From: Alphaproteobacteria bacterium
GTDB lineage: Bacteria; Pseudomonadota; Alphaproteobacteria; JAJTHO01; CANGXP01
Assembly (NCBI GenBank): GCA_947457935.1
Contig: CANGXP010000013.1
Span: forward strand, 1 to 40,820
Length of the DNA: 40,820 nucleotides
Reading direction: 5' to 3'
The stretch's first letter is position 1; every line of letters starts with the position of its first letter. Below, piece after piece: positions 16,323-25,548 of this stretch. The notes under the pieces were generated by a model that was not told the DNA's origin, did no database searches, and saw nothing but the letters and a program-made list of their open reading frames with translations. The position numbers and the translations under genes are program-made.

Positions 16323-19031
16323 ATGTTCTCTGCTCTTCTCAATGCCCTATTTGGTTCTGCAAATGATCGGGTGGTCAATCGCTTTAAGGCAACCGTACAG
16401 CAAATCAGCGCCCTTGAGGCAACCATCGCGCCGTTGTCTGATACAGCGTTGCAAGCAAAAACTGCATACTTTAAGGAACAACTGAGCAAGGGCAAAACGC
16501 TCAATGATATTCTGCCTGAAGCCTTCGCGGTGGTGCGGGAAGCGTCCAAGCGCACCCTTGGTTTACGCCCGTTCGATGTGCAGTTGATTGGCGGGATTGT
16601 GCTCCACAACGGCATGATTTCTGAAATGAAAACAGGGGAGGGGAAAACGCTGGTTTCCGCGCTGCCTGCCTACCTTAATGCACTCACAGGAAAAGGCGTA
16701 CACATCGTCACTGTCAACGACTACCTTGCAAAACGCGATGCCGAATGGATGGGCAAAATCCACCGTTTCTTGGGGCTGTCGGTGGGGTGTATTGTCAACG
16801 GGCTGAATGACACGCAGCGACGCGAGCAATATGCCTGTGACATCACCTATGCCACCAACAACGAACTGGGGTTTGATTACCTCCGCGACAACATGAAATT
16901 CACGCTGCAACAAATGGCGCAACGCCCTCTGCATTATGCGATTGTGGACGAGGTGGATAGTATTTTGATTGATGAAGCGCGTACCCCGCTCATCATCTCA
17001 GGGCCTGCCGAATCTTCTTCAGAACTTTATATCAAAGTTAATGCAGTGCTTAAAAATATTCCTGCAACTGCTTATGAAATAGATGAAAAACAAAAAAATC
17101 TTACCATGAGTGAGGACGGGCAAGAACAAATTGAAAAAGTCTTGCAAGAAGGCGGGCTGATTACCACAGGCGGGTTGTATGACACCCACAACATCAGCCT
17201 GTTGCACCATGTTCAGCAAGCCTTGAACGCGCAATATCTCTTTGTCCGCGACAGAGATTACATCGTCAAAGACAGCCGTGTGATTATCATTGATGAATTC
17301 AGCGGGCGGATGATGGAAGGGCGGCGGTATTCCAATGGTCTGCACCAAGCCATTGAAGCCAAAGAAAATGTGCCCGTGCAGCTTGAGAACCAAACACTCG
17401 CCTCCATCACTTTCCAGAACTATTTCCGTATGTACGAAAAATTGGCGGGCATGACGGGCACAGCGATGACGGAAGCCCCTGAATTTGAAGAAATTTATAA
17501 CTTAAGGGCAGTGGAAGTGCCCACTAACGTGAAACCACAGCGGATTGATGAGCACGATATTGTGTTCCGCACGGAAGCGGAGAAAATCAAGGCAATCACC
17601 GCGCTCATTGAAGAACGACACGCCAAAAAACAACCTATTCTGGTCGGCACGGTGAGCATCGCGAAGTCAGAAGAACTCGCCGCGCACTTGAAGAAAAAGA
17701 AAATCCCCCATGCGGTGCTGAATGCCCGCTATCACGAGCAGGAAGCTGCCATTATCGCTCAAGCAGGGCGGTTGGGCGCGGTGACCATTGCCACCAACAT
17801 GGCAGGGCGCGGCACGGATATTCAACTGGGGGGTAACCTAGAAAGAATGTTGGAAGAGGCAGGGGCAGACAAGGCGGAAGCCGTAAAAGCGCAATACCTT
17901 GCTGATAAACAAGCGGTGATTGAGGCAGGTGGATTGTATGTTATCGGCACAGAACGCCACGAAAGCCGCCGCATTGACAATCAGTTGCGCGGGCGATCAG
18001 GACGGCAAGGGGATAAGGGACACTCGTTGTTTTACATTTCCCTCGAAGATGATTTGATGCGGATTTTTGGCTCAGAACGGATTGATGGGGTGTTGAAAAC
18101 CATGGGGTTGAAAGAGGATGAACCAATCACCCATCCACTGCTCAATAAAGCCTTGGAACGTGCCCAAAAGAAGGTGGAGGCGCGGAACTTTGACATTCGC
18201 AAAACCTTGCTGAAATTTGATGACGTGATGAACGATCAGCGCAAGGTTGTTTATGAACAACGGCGCGAAATCATGCAGTCTACGACGCTGGCTGAAGTAA
18301 TAGATGAATTCCGCGAAGAAATCATCGAGACAATTGTGCATAAGGCGATGCCCCAAGGCACGTACGCTGAGCAGTGGGATATTGACGGATTATCAGAGGA
18401 CGTGAAACGCCTTCTTGCGCTGGATGCCCCTGTGCACGCTTGGGCAAAAGAAGAGGGCGTTGCGGAGGGCGAGGTTATCCGCCGCTTGTCGGAGATGACC
18501 GCCGCCATCATGGCAGCAAAACGCAGCACCGTTGAGCCGCACATTCGCCATCATGCGGAAAAGTCGTTGTTATTACAGATCTTTGATCAAGAATGGAAGG
18601 ATCACCTGCTTGCGTTGGATCACCTACGCCAAGGAATCAATTTGCGCTCTTACGGCCAAAAAGACCCACTCAATGAATACAAACGCGAAGCATTCGATTA
18701 TTTCGGGGCAATGCTCAATAGCGTGAAGGAAAAATGCACGGAATTTTCGATGCGGATGGAGATTCACACAGAAGTGGCGCAAATGCCTGAAGGACTGCCC
18801 GAGGGCATGGAACAACGCCTGAAAATGTTGCGCCATGATCCGTTTCTGAATGCAGACGAAAGCGCATTACCCTCAGATGATGATGCTCTGCCGCAAACCC
18901 GCGTGGTGCGCCAAGTTGAGGTGGAATTTGATCAAAATGACCCGAGCACATGGGGGCGCGTGCAACGCAATGCGCCGTGCCCGTGTGGATCGGGCAAGAA
19001 GTATAAACAGTGCCATGGGGTGTTGGTGTAG
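16323..19031 (+). CDS. secA: Protein translocase ATPase SecA
   Basis: 902 aa from the ATG at 16323, which gives the expected N-terminus ([16 protein letters not shown]). An in-frame upstream start overlapping cyaY is unlikely. Walker A is [14 protein letters not shown] and Walker B is [16 protein letters not shown]. Other landmarks are [38 protein letters not shown] and [16 protein letters not shown]. The C-terminus ends in the zinc/SecB-binding tail [15 protein letters not shown]. SecA drives preproteins through SecYEG; here clients would include TpsB, TpsA and the periplasmic half of the bc1 complex. The TAG stop coincides with the left tip of a MITE-like inverted repeat. Confidence 0.97.
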   Translation: MFSALLNALFGSANDRVVNRFKATVQQISALEATIAPLSDTALQAKTAYFKEQLSKGKTLNDILPEAFAVVREASKRTLGLRPFDVQLIGGIVLHNGMISEMKTGEGKTLVSALPAYLNALTGKGVHIVTVNDYLAKRDAEWMGKIHRFLGLSVGCIVNGLNDTQRREQYACDITYATNNELGFDYLRDNMKFTLQQMAQRPLHYAIVDEVDSILIDEARTPLIISGPAESSSELYIKVNAVLKNIPATAYEIDEKQKNLTMSEDGQEQIEKVLQEGGLITTGGLYDTHNISLLHHVQQALNAQYLFVRDRDYIVKDSRVIIIDEFSGRMMEGRRYSNGLHQAIEAKENVPVQLENQTLASITFQNYFRMYEKLAGMTGTAMTEAPEFEEIYNLRAVEVPTNVKPQRIDEHDIVFRTEAEKIKAITALIEERHAKKQPILVGTVSIAKSEELAAHLKKKKIPHAVLNARYHEQEAAIIAQAGRLGAVTIATNMAGRGTDIQLGGNLERMLEEAGADKAEAVKAQYLADKQAVIEAGGLYVIGTERHESRRIDNQLRGRSGRQGDKGHSLFYISLEDDLMRIFGSERIDGVLKTMGLKEDEPITHPLLNKALERAQKKVEARNFDIRKTLLKFDDVMNDQRKVVYEQRREIMQSTTLAEVIDEFREEIIETIVHKAMPQGTYAEQWDIDGLSEDVKRLLALDAPVHAWAKEEGVAEGEVIRRLSEMTAAIMAAKRSTVEPHIRHHAEKSLLLQIFDQEWKDHLLALDHLRQGINLRSYGQKDPLNEYKREAFDYFGAMLNSVKEKCTEFSMRMEIHTEVAQMPEGLPEGMEQRLKMLRHDPFLNADESALPSDDDALPQTRVVRQVEVEFDQNDPSTWGRVQRNAPCPCGSGKKYKQCHGVLV

Positions 19032-19192
19032 AGCTTGTCCTGAAACTAACGCATAAGTTTAAAACTGATCTTTTTGGCTGCAAAAGTACCCCAAAATAGG
19101 GAAAATACCCCAATATACCCCGCTATTTTGGTGCCATTTTTCGCCCAAAAATCTCAACTTTCTCCTCATACGTTAATTTTGGGACAAGCTCT
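19030..19192. mobile_element. MITE-like element with ~50-bp imperfect terminal inverted repeats
   Basis: AGAGCTTGTCC (19030-19040) is matched exactly by its complement at 19182-19192. The similarity continues inward imperfectly for about 50 bases (AAA, TAACG, TTTTTGG blocks in register). Total about 163 bp with no coding capacity. A TA dinucleotide flanks both sides, which would suit IS630/Tc1- or IS5-like transposases, but the duplication is too short to prove. It starts on the secA stop codon and ends about 20 bp before the promoter region of the toxin-antitoxin pair. Confidence 0.55.
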
Positions 19193-19210
19193 TAGGAAAA
19201 AATCTTGCAA

Positions 19211-19232
19211 TATGATAGCGTATGTGCTATCA
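19211..19232 (+). promoter_or_regulatory. Operator palindrome overlapping the -10 of the PIN/RHH pair
   Basis: TGATAGC (19213-19219) and GCTATCA (19226-19232) form a perfect 7-bp inverted repeat with a 6-base spacer. It overlaps the -10-like TATGAT (19211-19216) and ends 7 bp before the toxin ATG. A third, partial half-site (GATAGT) lies at 19245-19250. This is where an RHH antitoxin would be expected to bind for autoregulation. Confidence 0.5.
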
Positions 19233-19239
19233 ATGATTC

Positions 19240-19686
19240 ATGGCGATAGTGTGTGTAGTCGATACTAATGTTTTCTTAGGTGCATTGATAGGGCAGCATG
19301 GCATTAATCGTAAGTTGATACGCTATTGTTTGCAAAAGAAAATAATTCCTCTGATGGGGAATGCTTTGTTTGCTGAGTATGAAGATGTGTTGCAAAGAGA
19401 ACCACTTTTTTTGAAGTGCCCTCTTACGCCAAAAGAGCGAGAATCCTTGTTCGAAGCATTTCTCTCGGTATGCATTTGGACAAAAATTTACTATGGTTTT
19501 CGCCCTAATCTGATTGATGAAGGTGATAACCACCTCATGGAATTAGCGATTGCGGGGTGTGCGACACACATCATCACGCATAATGGTAAGGATTTTAAGG
19601 ATAGTAATTTGCGTTTTCCGCACATTGCTATCCAATCTCCGCAAGCATTCTTTGAACAACAGGAGGATATTTTATGGCAACAATGA
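19240..19686 (+). CDS. PIN-domain toxin (putative RNase) of a type II toxin-antitoxin pair
   Basis: 148 aa PIN-fold protein of the COG1569-like group. Acidic metal ligands are visible in VVDTNVF (Asp8), at the middle glutamate of LFAEYEDVL (about residue 45) and in DEGDNHLMELA (about 95-105), with THNGKDF near residue 115. PIN toxins cleave RNA with Mg2+ and are blocked by their antitoxin. The antitoxin gene overlaps this one by 13 bases, so the order is toxin first, the less common arrangement. No good ribosome-binding site precedes this ATG, while the antitoxin has AGGAGG. This suggests low toxin and high antitoxin translation. The target RNA is unknown. Confidence 0.88.
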   Translation: MAIVCVVDTNVFLGALIGQHGINRKLIRYCLQKKIIPLMGNALFAEYEDVLQREPLFLKCPLTPKERESLFEAFLSVCIWTKIYYGFRPNLIDEGDNHLMELAIAGCATHIITHNGKDFKDSNLRFPHIAIQSPQAFFEQQEDILWQQ

Positions 19687-19907
19687 CCATCCGTCTGCCC
19701 GACGATCAGCACCATCGCCTGAAAAGCCTTGCGACACAGCGCGGTATCAGTCTGAATAAATTGATTGAAGAGTTGTCAATCAGTGCCTTGGCGAGTTTTG
19801 ATGCGGAAAACAGGTTTCACCTTCGTGCAGCGCGTGGCAACGTGGCAGCAGGGCTTGCGGTGCTGGATAAAGCGGAGGCGTTTTTTAACCCTATCCCCTC
19901 AAAATAG
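19674..19907 (+). CDS. Ribbon-helix-helix (Arc/CopG-like) antitoxin
   Basis: 77 aa. The N-terminus MATMTIRLPDDQHHRLKSLA is the RHH strand and first helix; RGISLNKLIEELS is the second helix. A C-terminal tail with LRAARGNVAAGLAVLDKAE probably wraps the toxin. The ribosome-binding site AGGAGG lies 7 bases before the ATG, inside the toxin gene. RHH antitoxins dimerise and repress their own promoter, fitting the palindrome at 19213-19232. The last 17 bp overlap the 3' end of pheT on the opposite strand, so the end of this gene is embedded in an essential gene. Confidence 0.88.
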   Translation: MATMTIRLPDDQHHRLKSLATQRGISLNKLIEELSISALASFDAENRFHLRAARGNVAAGLAVLDKAEAFFNPIPSK

Positions 19908-22308
19908 CCCCCACTTTTGCAGCAGACTCAATAATTTTGCCACTCAACGCCTGCAGTTCTGCCTCTTCCAGCGTTTTTTCGGTGGGTTCAAAGCGCACGG
20001 CAACAGCAAGGGATTTCTTACCCTCCGCAACGCCTTTGCCTTGGTACACATCAAACACAGAAACTTGGCTGATCATGGTTCTATCGCTCAGTCTTATGGC
20101 TTTGAGCAGTGTTTCTGCGGCAAGATTTTCATCCACCACAAACGCAAAATCGCGAGAAACAGGCTGAAACGCGCTGTTTTTAAGCGGTTGACGGGTTTTT
20201 GTGGTTTTGACTTTCGGGTAGGGTAATCTTTCTAAAAACAACTCGAACGCCGCTATTTTCAAGCCTTCCGTGAGATTAGGATGAATTTCGCCCACATAGC
20301 CCACTACCACATTCCCTAATTTGAGGGTAGCAGAGCGGGTGGGATGAAAGTGGTTTGGTACATCGTCTGAATGGCTCAGATTTTCTGGGTTTGCGCCGCA
20401 CTGTTCTAAAATCGCAAACGCTGTTTGTTTGGCATCAAAAACGGTTACGGATTTTGGGGCTGAAAGCCAGTGTTTCTCAGTGTTTTCGCCCCAAAGAATA
20501 CCGCTTGCGCAAACGGTTTGCCCATCGGGTTTTGCGGAGAAATATACGGGTGCCACTTCAAACAGCCGATTGCCGCGCACGCTCTGGGCTGTATTATATT
20601 GAGCACTGATTAATAAATTTGGCAACAAGCTAGGGCGCATGGTGGTGAGATCGGCACTAATCGGGTTTTTCAGCACTAATTTTGTATTAGTCTGCCCGAA
20701 TTGCGCGGCTTTCTCAGGGCTGAGGAACGACCATGTGACGGCTTCTGCATAGCCTAACGAGGCGCACAAGCGTTTTACCGCCAACTCCCTTTGTTGCTGC
20801 GGCTTGTGGGGTGTTTTTGGCAGTTTTGTAGGGATAGGGAGCGATTGGCTCGGAATGCTTGCATAGCCTGCCACACGGAGGATTTCTTCCACAATATCGT
20901 GCTGCCCGCTGATGTCATGCCGCCATGAGGGGATGGTGAGCGTTACAGGAATGTTGCCTTGTGGGGACTTATTGCCTGCGAAAATAACAGGAAAATCGTC
21001 TGGACTGCTAGTGAAACCAAGGCGTTCGAGGATGTTTTGTATTTCTAACACAGGCAGTGTGAGTCCCCCATAGTGTTGCACAGAATTGAGGTCGAACACC
21101 ACTGTTTTCAAGGCGTTCGGGATGTTCCCACTGTGAGAAATTTCAGAAATCTCCCCACCGCAAATTTCTTGGATGAGATTTGCTGCAATATCTAACGCAT
21201 AGTGCGTAATAGCAGGATCAATATTGCGCTCAAAGCGGTAGCGGGCATCGGTTTGCAAGGTAAGGGCTTGCCCTGTGAGCGCAATGGTTGGCGCATCGAA
21301 CACCGCCGCTTCTAAAAGAACACTGGTTGTGTCAGATGAACAGGCAGTACTTGCCCCGCCGATGATGCCTGCAAGGCTGATAATCCCGCTGGAGTCTTTG
21401 ATAACAATTGCTTTTTCAGGCAGGGTGTAGGTATTACCATTTAATCCAGCAAACGACTCCCCGCCTGTGGTTTGGGTAATTTCTAGGGGGTGTCCTACAA
21501 TTTTCGCCGCATCAAAGGCATGGAGCGGCTGTCCGAGGCTGAGCATCACAAAATTGGTCACATCCACCACTGCTGAAATGGGCTTTAAGCCCAAGGCTTT
21601 GAGCCGATTTTGCAGCCATTCAGGACTCGGTTTATTTTGAACACTGATTAATAAACGGGTGGCGAAAAACGAACAAGCAGGGGTGTTGAGCGTGATGGTG
21701 TAGGGATTTTTGGTGGTTGCGTTGAGCGCCACCGTTTCTAAGGGTTTTAGCCTGCCAATGCCGCGTGCGGCTAAATCCCGCGCAATGCCGTGAACACTCA
21801 AGCAATCCCCGCGATTCGGCGTGATGGCAATTTCAATGACGGCATCGTCAAGCCCTAGGGCTGCGGCGGCAGACGTGCCCACTTTTGCCTCAGCAGGCAG
21901 TTCGATAATTCCCTCGCTATCGCCCGCTATCCCTAGTTCCTCGAACGAGCAAAGCATCCCGTTGCTTTCCACATCGCGGATTTTGCTGATTTTAATAACC
22001 ATGCCGTTGGTGGGGATAATGGTGTTAGGCGAGGCGAGCACGACTTTGATGCCTGCACGGGCATTGGGTGCGCCGCACACTATCTGTTTTACGCCGTCTT
22101 TGGTATTGACTTGGCACACGCGAAGGCGGTCTGCCTTCGGGTGCGGCACGGCTTCCACGATTTCTGCCACGGTAAAATCTTTTAAGAGGGAGGCATAGTC
22201 GGTGATGCTTTCCACCTCTAACCCGAGGGAGGTTAACGCATCGCTGATTGTGTCAACAGACGCATCAGTTTCAAGAGAGTTTTTAAGCCAAGAGAGGGTG
22301 AATTTCAT
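19891..22308 (-). CDS. pheT: Phenylalanine-tRNA ligase beta subunit
   Basis: 805 aa, the bacterial long form. Domain order: tRNA-binding EMAP/OB fold (CQVNTKDGVKQIVCGAPNAR, about residues 66-85), B3/B4 editing domain (PNRGDCLSVHGIARDLAA and onwards), B5 region, the catalytic-like core (VEEILRVAGYASIPS) and the FDX-ACB domain at the C-terminus (QPVSRDFAFVVDENL). With PheS it forms the alpha2beta2 enzyme that charges tRNA-Phe and hydrolyses Tyr-tRNA-Phe. Lies 123 bp downstream of pheS; that gap holds a hairpin with a heptamer repeat. The 3' end overlaps the convergent antitoxin gene by 17 bp. Confidence 0.96.
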   Translation of the reverse strand: MKFTLSWLKNSLETDASVDTISDALTSLGLEVESITDYASLLKDFTVAEIVEAVPHPKADRLRVCQVNTKDGVKQIVCGAPNARAGIKVVLASPNTIIPTNGMVIKISKIRDVESNGMLCSFEELGIAGDSEGIIELPAEAKVGTSAAAALGLDDAVIEIAITPNRGDCLSVHGIARDLAARGIGRLKPLETVALNATTKNPYTITLNTPACSFFATRLLISVQNKPSPEWLQNRLKALGLKPISAVVDVTNFVMLSLGQPLHAFDAAKIVGHPLEITQTTGGESFAGLNGNTYTLPEKAIVIKDSSGIISLAGIIGGASTACSSDTTSVLLEAAVFDAPTIALTGQALTLQTDARYRFERNIDPAITHYALDIAANLIQEICGGEISEISHSGNIPNALKTVVFDLNSVQHYGGLTLPVLEIQNILERLGFTSSPDDFPVIFAGNKSPQGNIPVTLTIPSWRHDISGQHDIVEEILRVAGYASIPSQSLPIPTKLPKTPHKPQQQRELAVKRLCASLGYAEAVTWSFLSPEKAAQFGQTNTKLVLKNPISADLTTMRPSLLPNLLISAQYNTAQSVRGNRLFEVAPVYFSAKPDGQTVCASGILWGENTEKHWLSAPKSVTVFDAKQTAFAILEQCGANPENLSHSDDVPNHFHPTRSATLKLGNVVVGYVGEIHPNLTEGLKIAAFELFLERLPYPKVKTTKTRQPLKNSAFQPVSRDFAFVVDENLAAETLLKAIRLSDRTMISQVSVFDVYQGKGVAEGKKSLAVAVRFEPTEKTLEEAELQALSGKIIESAAKVGAILRG

Positions 22309-22345
22309 AATCTATTTTCGAGAAAGTTGAGAAAAGGAGGGGATT

Positions 22346-22414
22346 AGGCACGAGGCTCGAGGCTCGAGGAGAAAGGCATTTTAGGATGTTTTTTTCTCCT
22401 CGCGCCGCGTGCCT
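22346..22414 (-). repeat. Hairpin with heptamer repeat between pheS and pheT
   Basis: AGGCACG (22346-22352) pairs with CGTGCCT (22408-22414), and CGAGGAGAAA (22365-22374) pairs with TTTCTCCTCG (22393-22402) around an 18-base loop. The left arm is longer because it holds tandem CGAGGCT units (22351-22364). It could act as an attenuator or mRNA stabiliser inside the pheST transcript; no T-run follows that would make a normal terminator. Confidence 0.5.
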
Positions 22415-22431
22415 TACCTCTCGCGCCTTCT

Positions 22432-23469
22432 TTAAAAACCATAATGACGCAACCATCTGAGATCGCTTGCAAAAAAGGCGCGCAAGTCTGGAATGCCGTA
22501 TTTCAGCATGGCGAGACGCTCCACCCCCATGCCAAAGGCAAAACCTTGATGGGTTGCGGGATCTACACCTGCTGCTTTCAGCACATTCGGATGCACCATG
22601 CCACAGCCAAGGATTTCCAGCCAATCGTCGCCGATGCCGATTTGGAGGGATTCCTTACTTTTCTTACAACCGATGTCTACTTCCGCCGAGGGTTCGGTGA
22701 ACGGGAAAAAGCTGGGGCGAAACCGCACTTTCAGGTCATCAATTTCAAAAAACTCAGCGAGGAAATTTTCAATCGTGCCTTTGAGGTGCCCGAAATGCAC
22801 GCCCTCTTCAATCACCAACCCCTCGATTTGATGGAACATGGGGGTGTGGGTCATATCCGAATCGCAACGGAAGGTGCGCCCCATGGCGAGCATCCGCAGC
22901 GGCGGTTGCTTCTCTTTGAGGGTGCGGATTTGCACAGGGGAGGTGTGCGTGCGGAGGAGTTGTGATGCGCCGTTCTCGCTGGTTGCCTCTAGGTAAAACG
23001 TATCATGCATTTGCCGTGCGGGGTGTTCAGGCGGGATGTTAAGCGCGGTAAAATTATGAAAATCATCCTCAATGTCAGGCCCTACCTCGACCGTGAAGCC
23101 TTGACGCGCAAAAATGGCGGTCACTTCCTCCATCACGCGGGTGATGGGGTGGAGCGTGCCTTTGGGCAAGGGGAGGGGAGGGAGCGATACATCCACCGCT
23201 TCTGCCGCAAGTTGCGCGGTGAGGGCGGCTGCCTCGAGGGTTTCCTTGCGGGTGTTCAGTGCGGTGGTGATGGCTTCTTTCAGCGTGTTGAATACCGCGC
23301 CCTGTGCCTTGCGGTCTTCCGCTGGCAGGCTGCCAAGGGTGTTGAACAGCGCGGTGACGCTGCCTTTTTTCCCCAACGCCTCGACACGCACGGCATCTAG
23401 CGCGGTGAGGTCATTTGCCGTGTTGATGGCAGAGAGAAGGGTGGTTTGGAGGGTATGGAGATCAGTCAT
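22432..23469 (-). CDS. pheS: Phenylalanine-tRNA ligase alpha subunit
   Basis: 345 aa, normal length for bacterial PheS. An N-terminal coiled coil for tRNA contact (about residues 1-90) is followed by the class II catalytic core: motif 2 region [22 protein letters not shown] and motif 3 [22 protein letters not shown]. The phenylalanine-specificity helix region SFFPFTEPS is present. First structural gene of pheST on the minus strand. Unlike in gammaproteobacteria, no ihfA or rplT lies next to it. A 35-codon ORF upstream overlaps its first codons. Confidence 0.97.
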   Translation of the reverse strand: MTDLHTLQTTLLSAINTANDLTALDAVRVEALGKKGSVTALFNTLGSLPAEDRKAQGAVFNTLKEAITTALNTRKETLEAAALTAQLAAEAVDVSLPPLPLPKGTLHPITRVMEEVTAIFARQGFTVEVGPDIEDDFHNFTALNIPPEHPARQMHDTFYLEATSENGASQLLRTHTSPVQIRTLKEKQPPLRMLAMGRTFRCDSDMTHTPMFHQIEGLVIEEGVHFGHLKGTIENFLAEFFEIDDLKVRFRPSFFPFTEPSAEVDIGCKKSKESLQIGIGDDWLEILGCGMVHPNVLKAAGVDPATHQGFAFGMGVERLAMLKYGIPDLRAFFASDLRWLRHYGF

Positions 23470-23569
23470 AATGTGGCAATTCTATTAATTCCTTTTCTAG
23501 GGCGATTGGCATCGTCAGGTCAAAACTCACAATCCGCACGTACCCAAAAGTACGCTTGCGTTTGCTCAT
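23462..23569 (-). CDS. Possible 35-codon leader ORF overlapping the pheS start
   Basis: ATG at 23569, preceded by AAGGGCG; the TGA (23464-23462) lies inside the first codons of pheS, so ribosomes finishing here could restart on pheS. The peptide is basic at the start ([18 protein letters not shown]) and acidic at the end. It has only two Phe codons, so it is not a classical phenylalanine attenuator leader. The DNA contains a small hairpin (CGTAC-CCAAAA-GTACG, 23539-23554) that may belong to a dispersed repeat instead, so this could be a chance ORF. Confidence 0.25.
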   Translation of the reverse strand: MSKRKRTFGYVRIVSFDLTMPIALEKELIELPHYD

Positions 23570-23628
23570 TTCGCCCTTTCTCGCCACTCATCCCGATAAA
23601 AGGCTTAATAGAGATGCCCATGACAGAC

Positions 23629-23657
23629 TGTTTAGAGGGAAAAGTAGGGGTTTTCAA
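23629..23657 (-). promoter_or_regulatory. Weak candidate promoter for pheST
   Basis: On the minus strand TTGAAA (23657-23652) is followed after 17 bases by TAAACA (23634-23629). The -10 match is poor. The MITE-like element at 23673 begins about 15 bp upstream of the -35 box. Confidence 0.25.
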
Positions 23658-23666
23658 GTTTTCTGT

Positions 23667-23817
23667 AACAATACCAGAGCCATTTAATTATTGATGAAAG
23701 CTAAGTTTTTAACTCCGCTTGTCATCCCCGCGAAAGCGGGGATCCACACTTTTTGAAGAAGAGTGGATTCCCGTTTGCACGGGAATGACAGAATAATTAA
23801 ATGGCTCTGGTAACAAT
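23667..23817. mobile_element. MITE-like element with perfect 21-bp inverted repeats and target-site duplication
   Basis: The element proper is 23673-23811 (139 bp). ACCAGAGCCATTTAATTATT at the left tip is mirrored exactly at the right tip. AACAAT flanks it on both sides (23667-23672 and 23812-23817), the direct repeat expected of transposition. Nested inside are two REP-like palindromes in opposite orientation: CCCCGCGAAAGCGGGG (23726-23741) and CCCGTTTGCACGGG (23770-23783). No reading frame of note. It sits in the 478-bp gap between pheS and the next gene. Apart from this element, the leader ORF and an A+T-rich tail (23818-23948), I see nothing in that gap. Confidence 0.75.
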
Positions 23818-23948
23818 ACGCTGTTTAAAAAATAAAATGATTAATTTTAATTAAACAGTTGATTTTTTTTTCCTTTTGCTAGTCTAAAAACATAACTTCT
23901 TTGCTTGTCAAAGTAGTAGACCGTTCAGTAAATTATTTTAAAGGAAAC

Positions 23949-24659
23949 ATGAACAATTCTAATCAAGATAACACTTCCAATCTTCAAGAAAACGCTCAGC
24001 CTTCTGAGAGTTCTATTACGGGGTTAGAGAAGAAAAATTTCAGAGAACGTTTCCTCTATGATGCGTATACTGGAGTTTCTCGAGTTTTCAATGCTCCGAT
24101 TGATTTTTGGTGTGGTGTTTGTAAGCTTCCTGAAGCGTTTGCTGGTTACTTAAAAAACAGCAAACATGATAGGAATACAGTTTCTCATGACATTTCTCCG
24201 ATGTCTTTGCTCTGGCTGCTTCTTGCTGGTGGATTTGTCAGTATGGTCTTGTTGTTCTACTTCGGCGACGTGGCATCTGTCACGCGCCGAGTCTCGGAAA
24301 ACTTGAAGGCATCTCGTAGTGCTATTCCTGAAATTCAGACAGCGATACAGCCTGCTACAAAACCTCTTGATACGGAAGAGGCTGATCTGGTCGAAGTCCA
24401 GATTAAGTTTCAGGCGCAAAAAGAGGCTTTTGAAAAAGCCTGCCGTGATCATAAAGCAGAAGTGTTGCCTCAAGGCCGTTATCCTCTTGGTGTTTACACC
24501 GTGAGAGGGGGTGGTGAAGGTGAATACCTCACTTACACCACAATCCTCATCCCTACGGGGAACATTTGCACTTTTCTGTCTGGTAACGCTGAAAAGGCGG
24601 TTGATTTAGCGCAGTGGTACAAAACCAAGCCTGTTCAGCCTTGGAAAGTTGGTCTTTAA
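23949..24659 (+). CDS. Orphan single-span membrane protein, unknown function
   Basis: 236 aa from the ATG at 23949, preceded by AAAGGAAA; I recognise no family. The first ~30 residues are polar and Asn/Gln/Ser-rich, then comes a moderately hydrophobic region (about 40-70). One clear transmembrane helix spans residues 86-106 (SLLWLLLAGGFVSMVLLFYF). After it come a coiled-coil-like stretch (about 150-175) and a C-terminal domain with repeated Thr/Tyr/Gly residues. Visible A+T richness and isolation between a MITE-like element and its own terminator suggest an acquired single-gene unit. The C-terminal domain could face either side of the membrane. Confidence 0.75.
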   Translation: MNNSNQDNTSNLQENAQPSESSITGLEKKNFRERFLYDAYTGVSRVFNAPIDFWCGVCKLPEAFAGYLKNSKHDRNTVSHDISPMSLLWLLLAGGFVSMVLLFYFGDVASVTRRVSENLKASRSAIPEIQTAIQPATKPLDTEEADLVEVQIKFQAQKEAFEKACRDHKAEVLPQGRYPLGVYTVRGGGEGEYLTYTTILIPTGNICTFLSGNAEKAVDLAQWYKTKPVQPWKVGL

Positions 24660-24667
24660 CTGAATTG

Positions 24668-24692
24668 AAAAGCCTCCCATTGGGAGGCTTTT
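24668..24692 (+). terminator. Rho-independent terminator after the orphan membrane protein gene
   Basis: AAAAGCCTCCC (24668-24678), loop ATT, then GGGAGGCTTTT (24682-24692) followed by CTTT. An 11-bp perfect stem, 8 bp after the stop codon. The A-run before and T-run after make it usable in both directions, so it could also end hemF transcription from the other strand. Confidence 0.85.
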
Positions 24693-24699
24693 CTTTGCT

Positions 24700-25548
24700 T
24701 CATTCCCACTTCACCTCTGGCGGCAAGGACATCAAAATCGCTTCCACATTGCCGCCTGTCTTCAGTCCAAAGGTGGTGCCTCTGTCATACAGTAAATTAA
24801 ATTCTACATAGCGGCCGCGCCGTTGCAGTTGGTGGTCGCGTTGTTCTTTTGTCCAAGGAAGAGCGAGTTTTGCAGCGGCGATACGGGGATAGACATCGAG
24901 GAAGGCGCGCCCCACATCTTGGGTGAAGGCAAAGTCATTATCCCAATTGCCCGTGTTGTGATTGTCATAAAAAATGCCGCCAACACCGCGCGGTTCATTG
25001 CGATGGGGCAGGAAGAAATAGCGGTCGCACCATTCTTTAAATTTGGGGTAATAGGCGGGGTCGTGCTTGTCACACGCTTGCTGGAAGGCTTGATGGAAGA
25101 GGGCTGTTTCTGCGTTGTCTGGATACATCGGTGTTAAATCGCCGCCGCCGCCAAACCAATGATTTTCCGTGACAATAAACCGCGTGTTGAAATGCACCGC
25201 AGGCACCAACGGCGAGTGCATATGCGCAACGAGCGAAATGCCGCTTGCCCAAAACGCGCCGCTGTTTTCTGTGCCCTTGATTTGCCCGCGAAACTCTGGG
25301 GAAAATTCGCCATATACGGTGGACACATTCACGCCCACTTTTTCAAATACGCGCCCTTTCATCAGCGACATCACACCGCCGCCGCCCTCGGCTCTGTTCC
25401 ATTGTGTGCGTTCGAATCTGCCTGCGGGTCTGTCATTCAGCACACAAGAGGCGTTGTCTTCTAACGCTTCAAACGCTGCGCAAATTTGGTCGCGAAGGGA
25501 GATGAACCAGCTTTCAGCGGTGGCTTTTTGGGTGTCTATGGGTTGCAT
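24700..25548 (-). CDS. hemF: Oxygen-dependent coproporphyrinogen III oxidase
   Basis: 282 aa from the ATG at 25548, which has GGAGG six bases upstream; this start lies 13 bp inside trmL. It oxidatively decarboxylates coproporphyrinogen III to protoporphyrinogen IX with O2. Signatures include [49 protein letters not shown] and [16 protein letters not shown]. Full length for the family. The need for O2 fits the aerobic bc1-based respiration encoded further right. Convergent with the orphan membrane protein gene and sharing its bidirectional terminator. Confidence 0.96.
   Translation of the reverse strand: MQPIDTQKATAESWFISLRDQICAAFEALEDNASCVLNDRPAGRFERTQWNRAEGGGGVMSLMKGRVFEKVGVNVSTVYGEFSPEFRGQIKGTENSGAFWASGISLVAHMHSPLVPAVHFNTRFIVTENHWFGGGGDLTPMYPDNAETALFHQAFQQACDKHDPAYYPKFKEWCDRYFFLPHRNEPRGVGGIFYDNHNTGNWDNDFAFTQDVGRAFLDVYPRIAAAKLALPWTKEQRDHQLQRRGRYVEFNLLYDRGTTFGLKTGGNVEAILMSLPPEVKWE

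Noticed and set aside
23446-23694. 82-codon plus-strand frame (contains [20 protein letters not shown])
   Set aside because: Overlaps the pheS start and ends in the MITE; similar short translations arise from dispersed repeat DNA, and no gene features are present.
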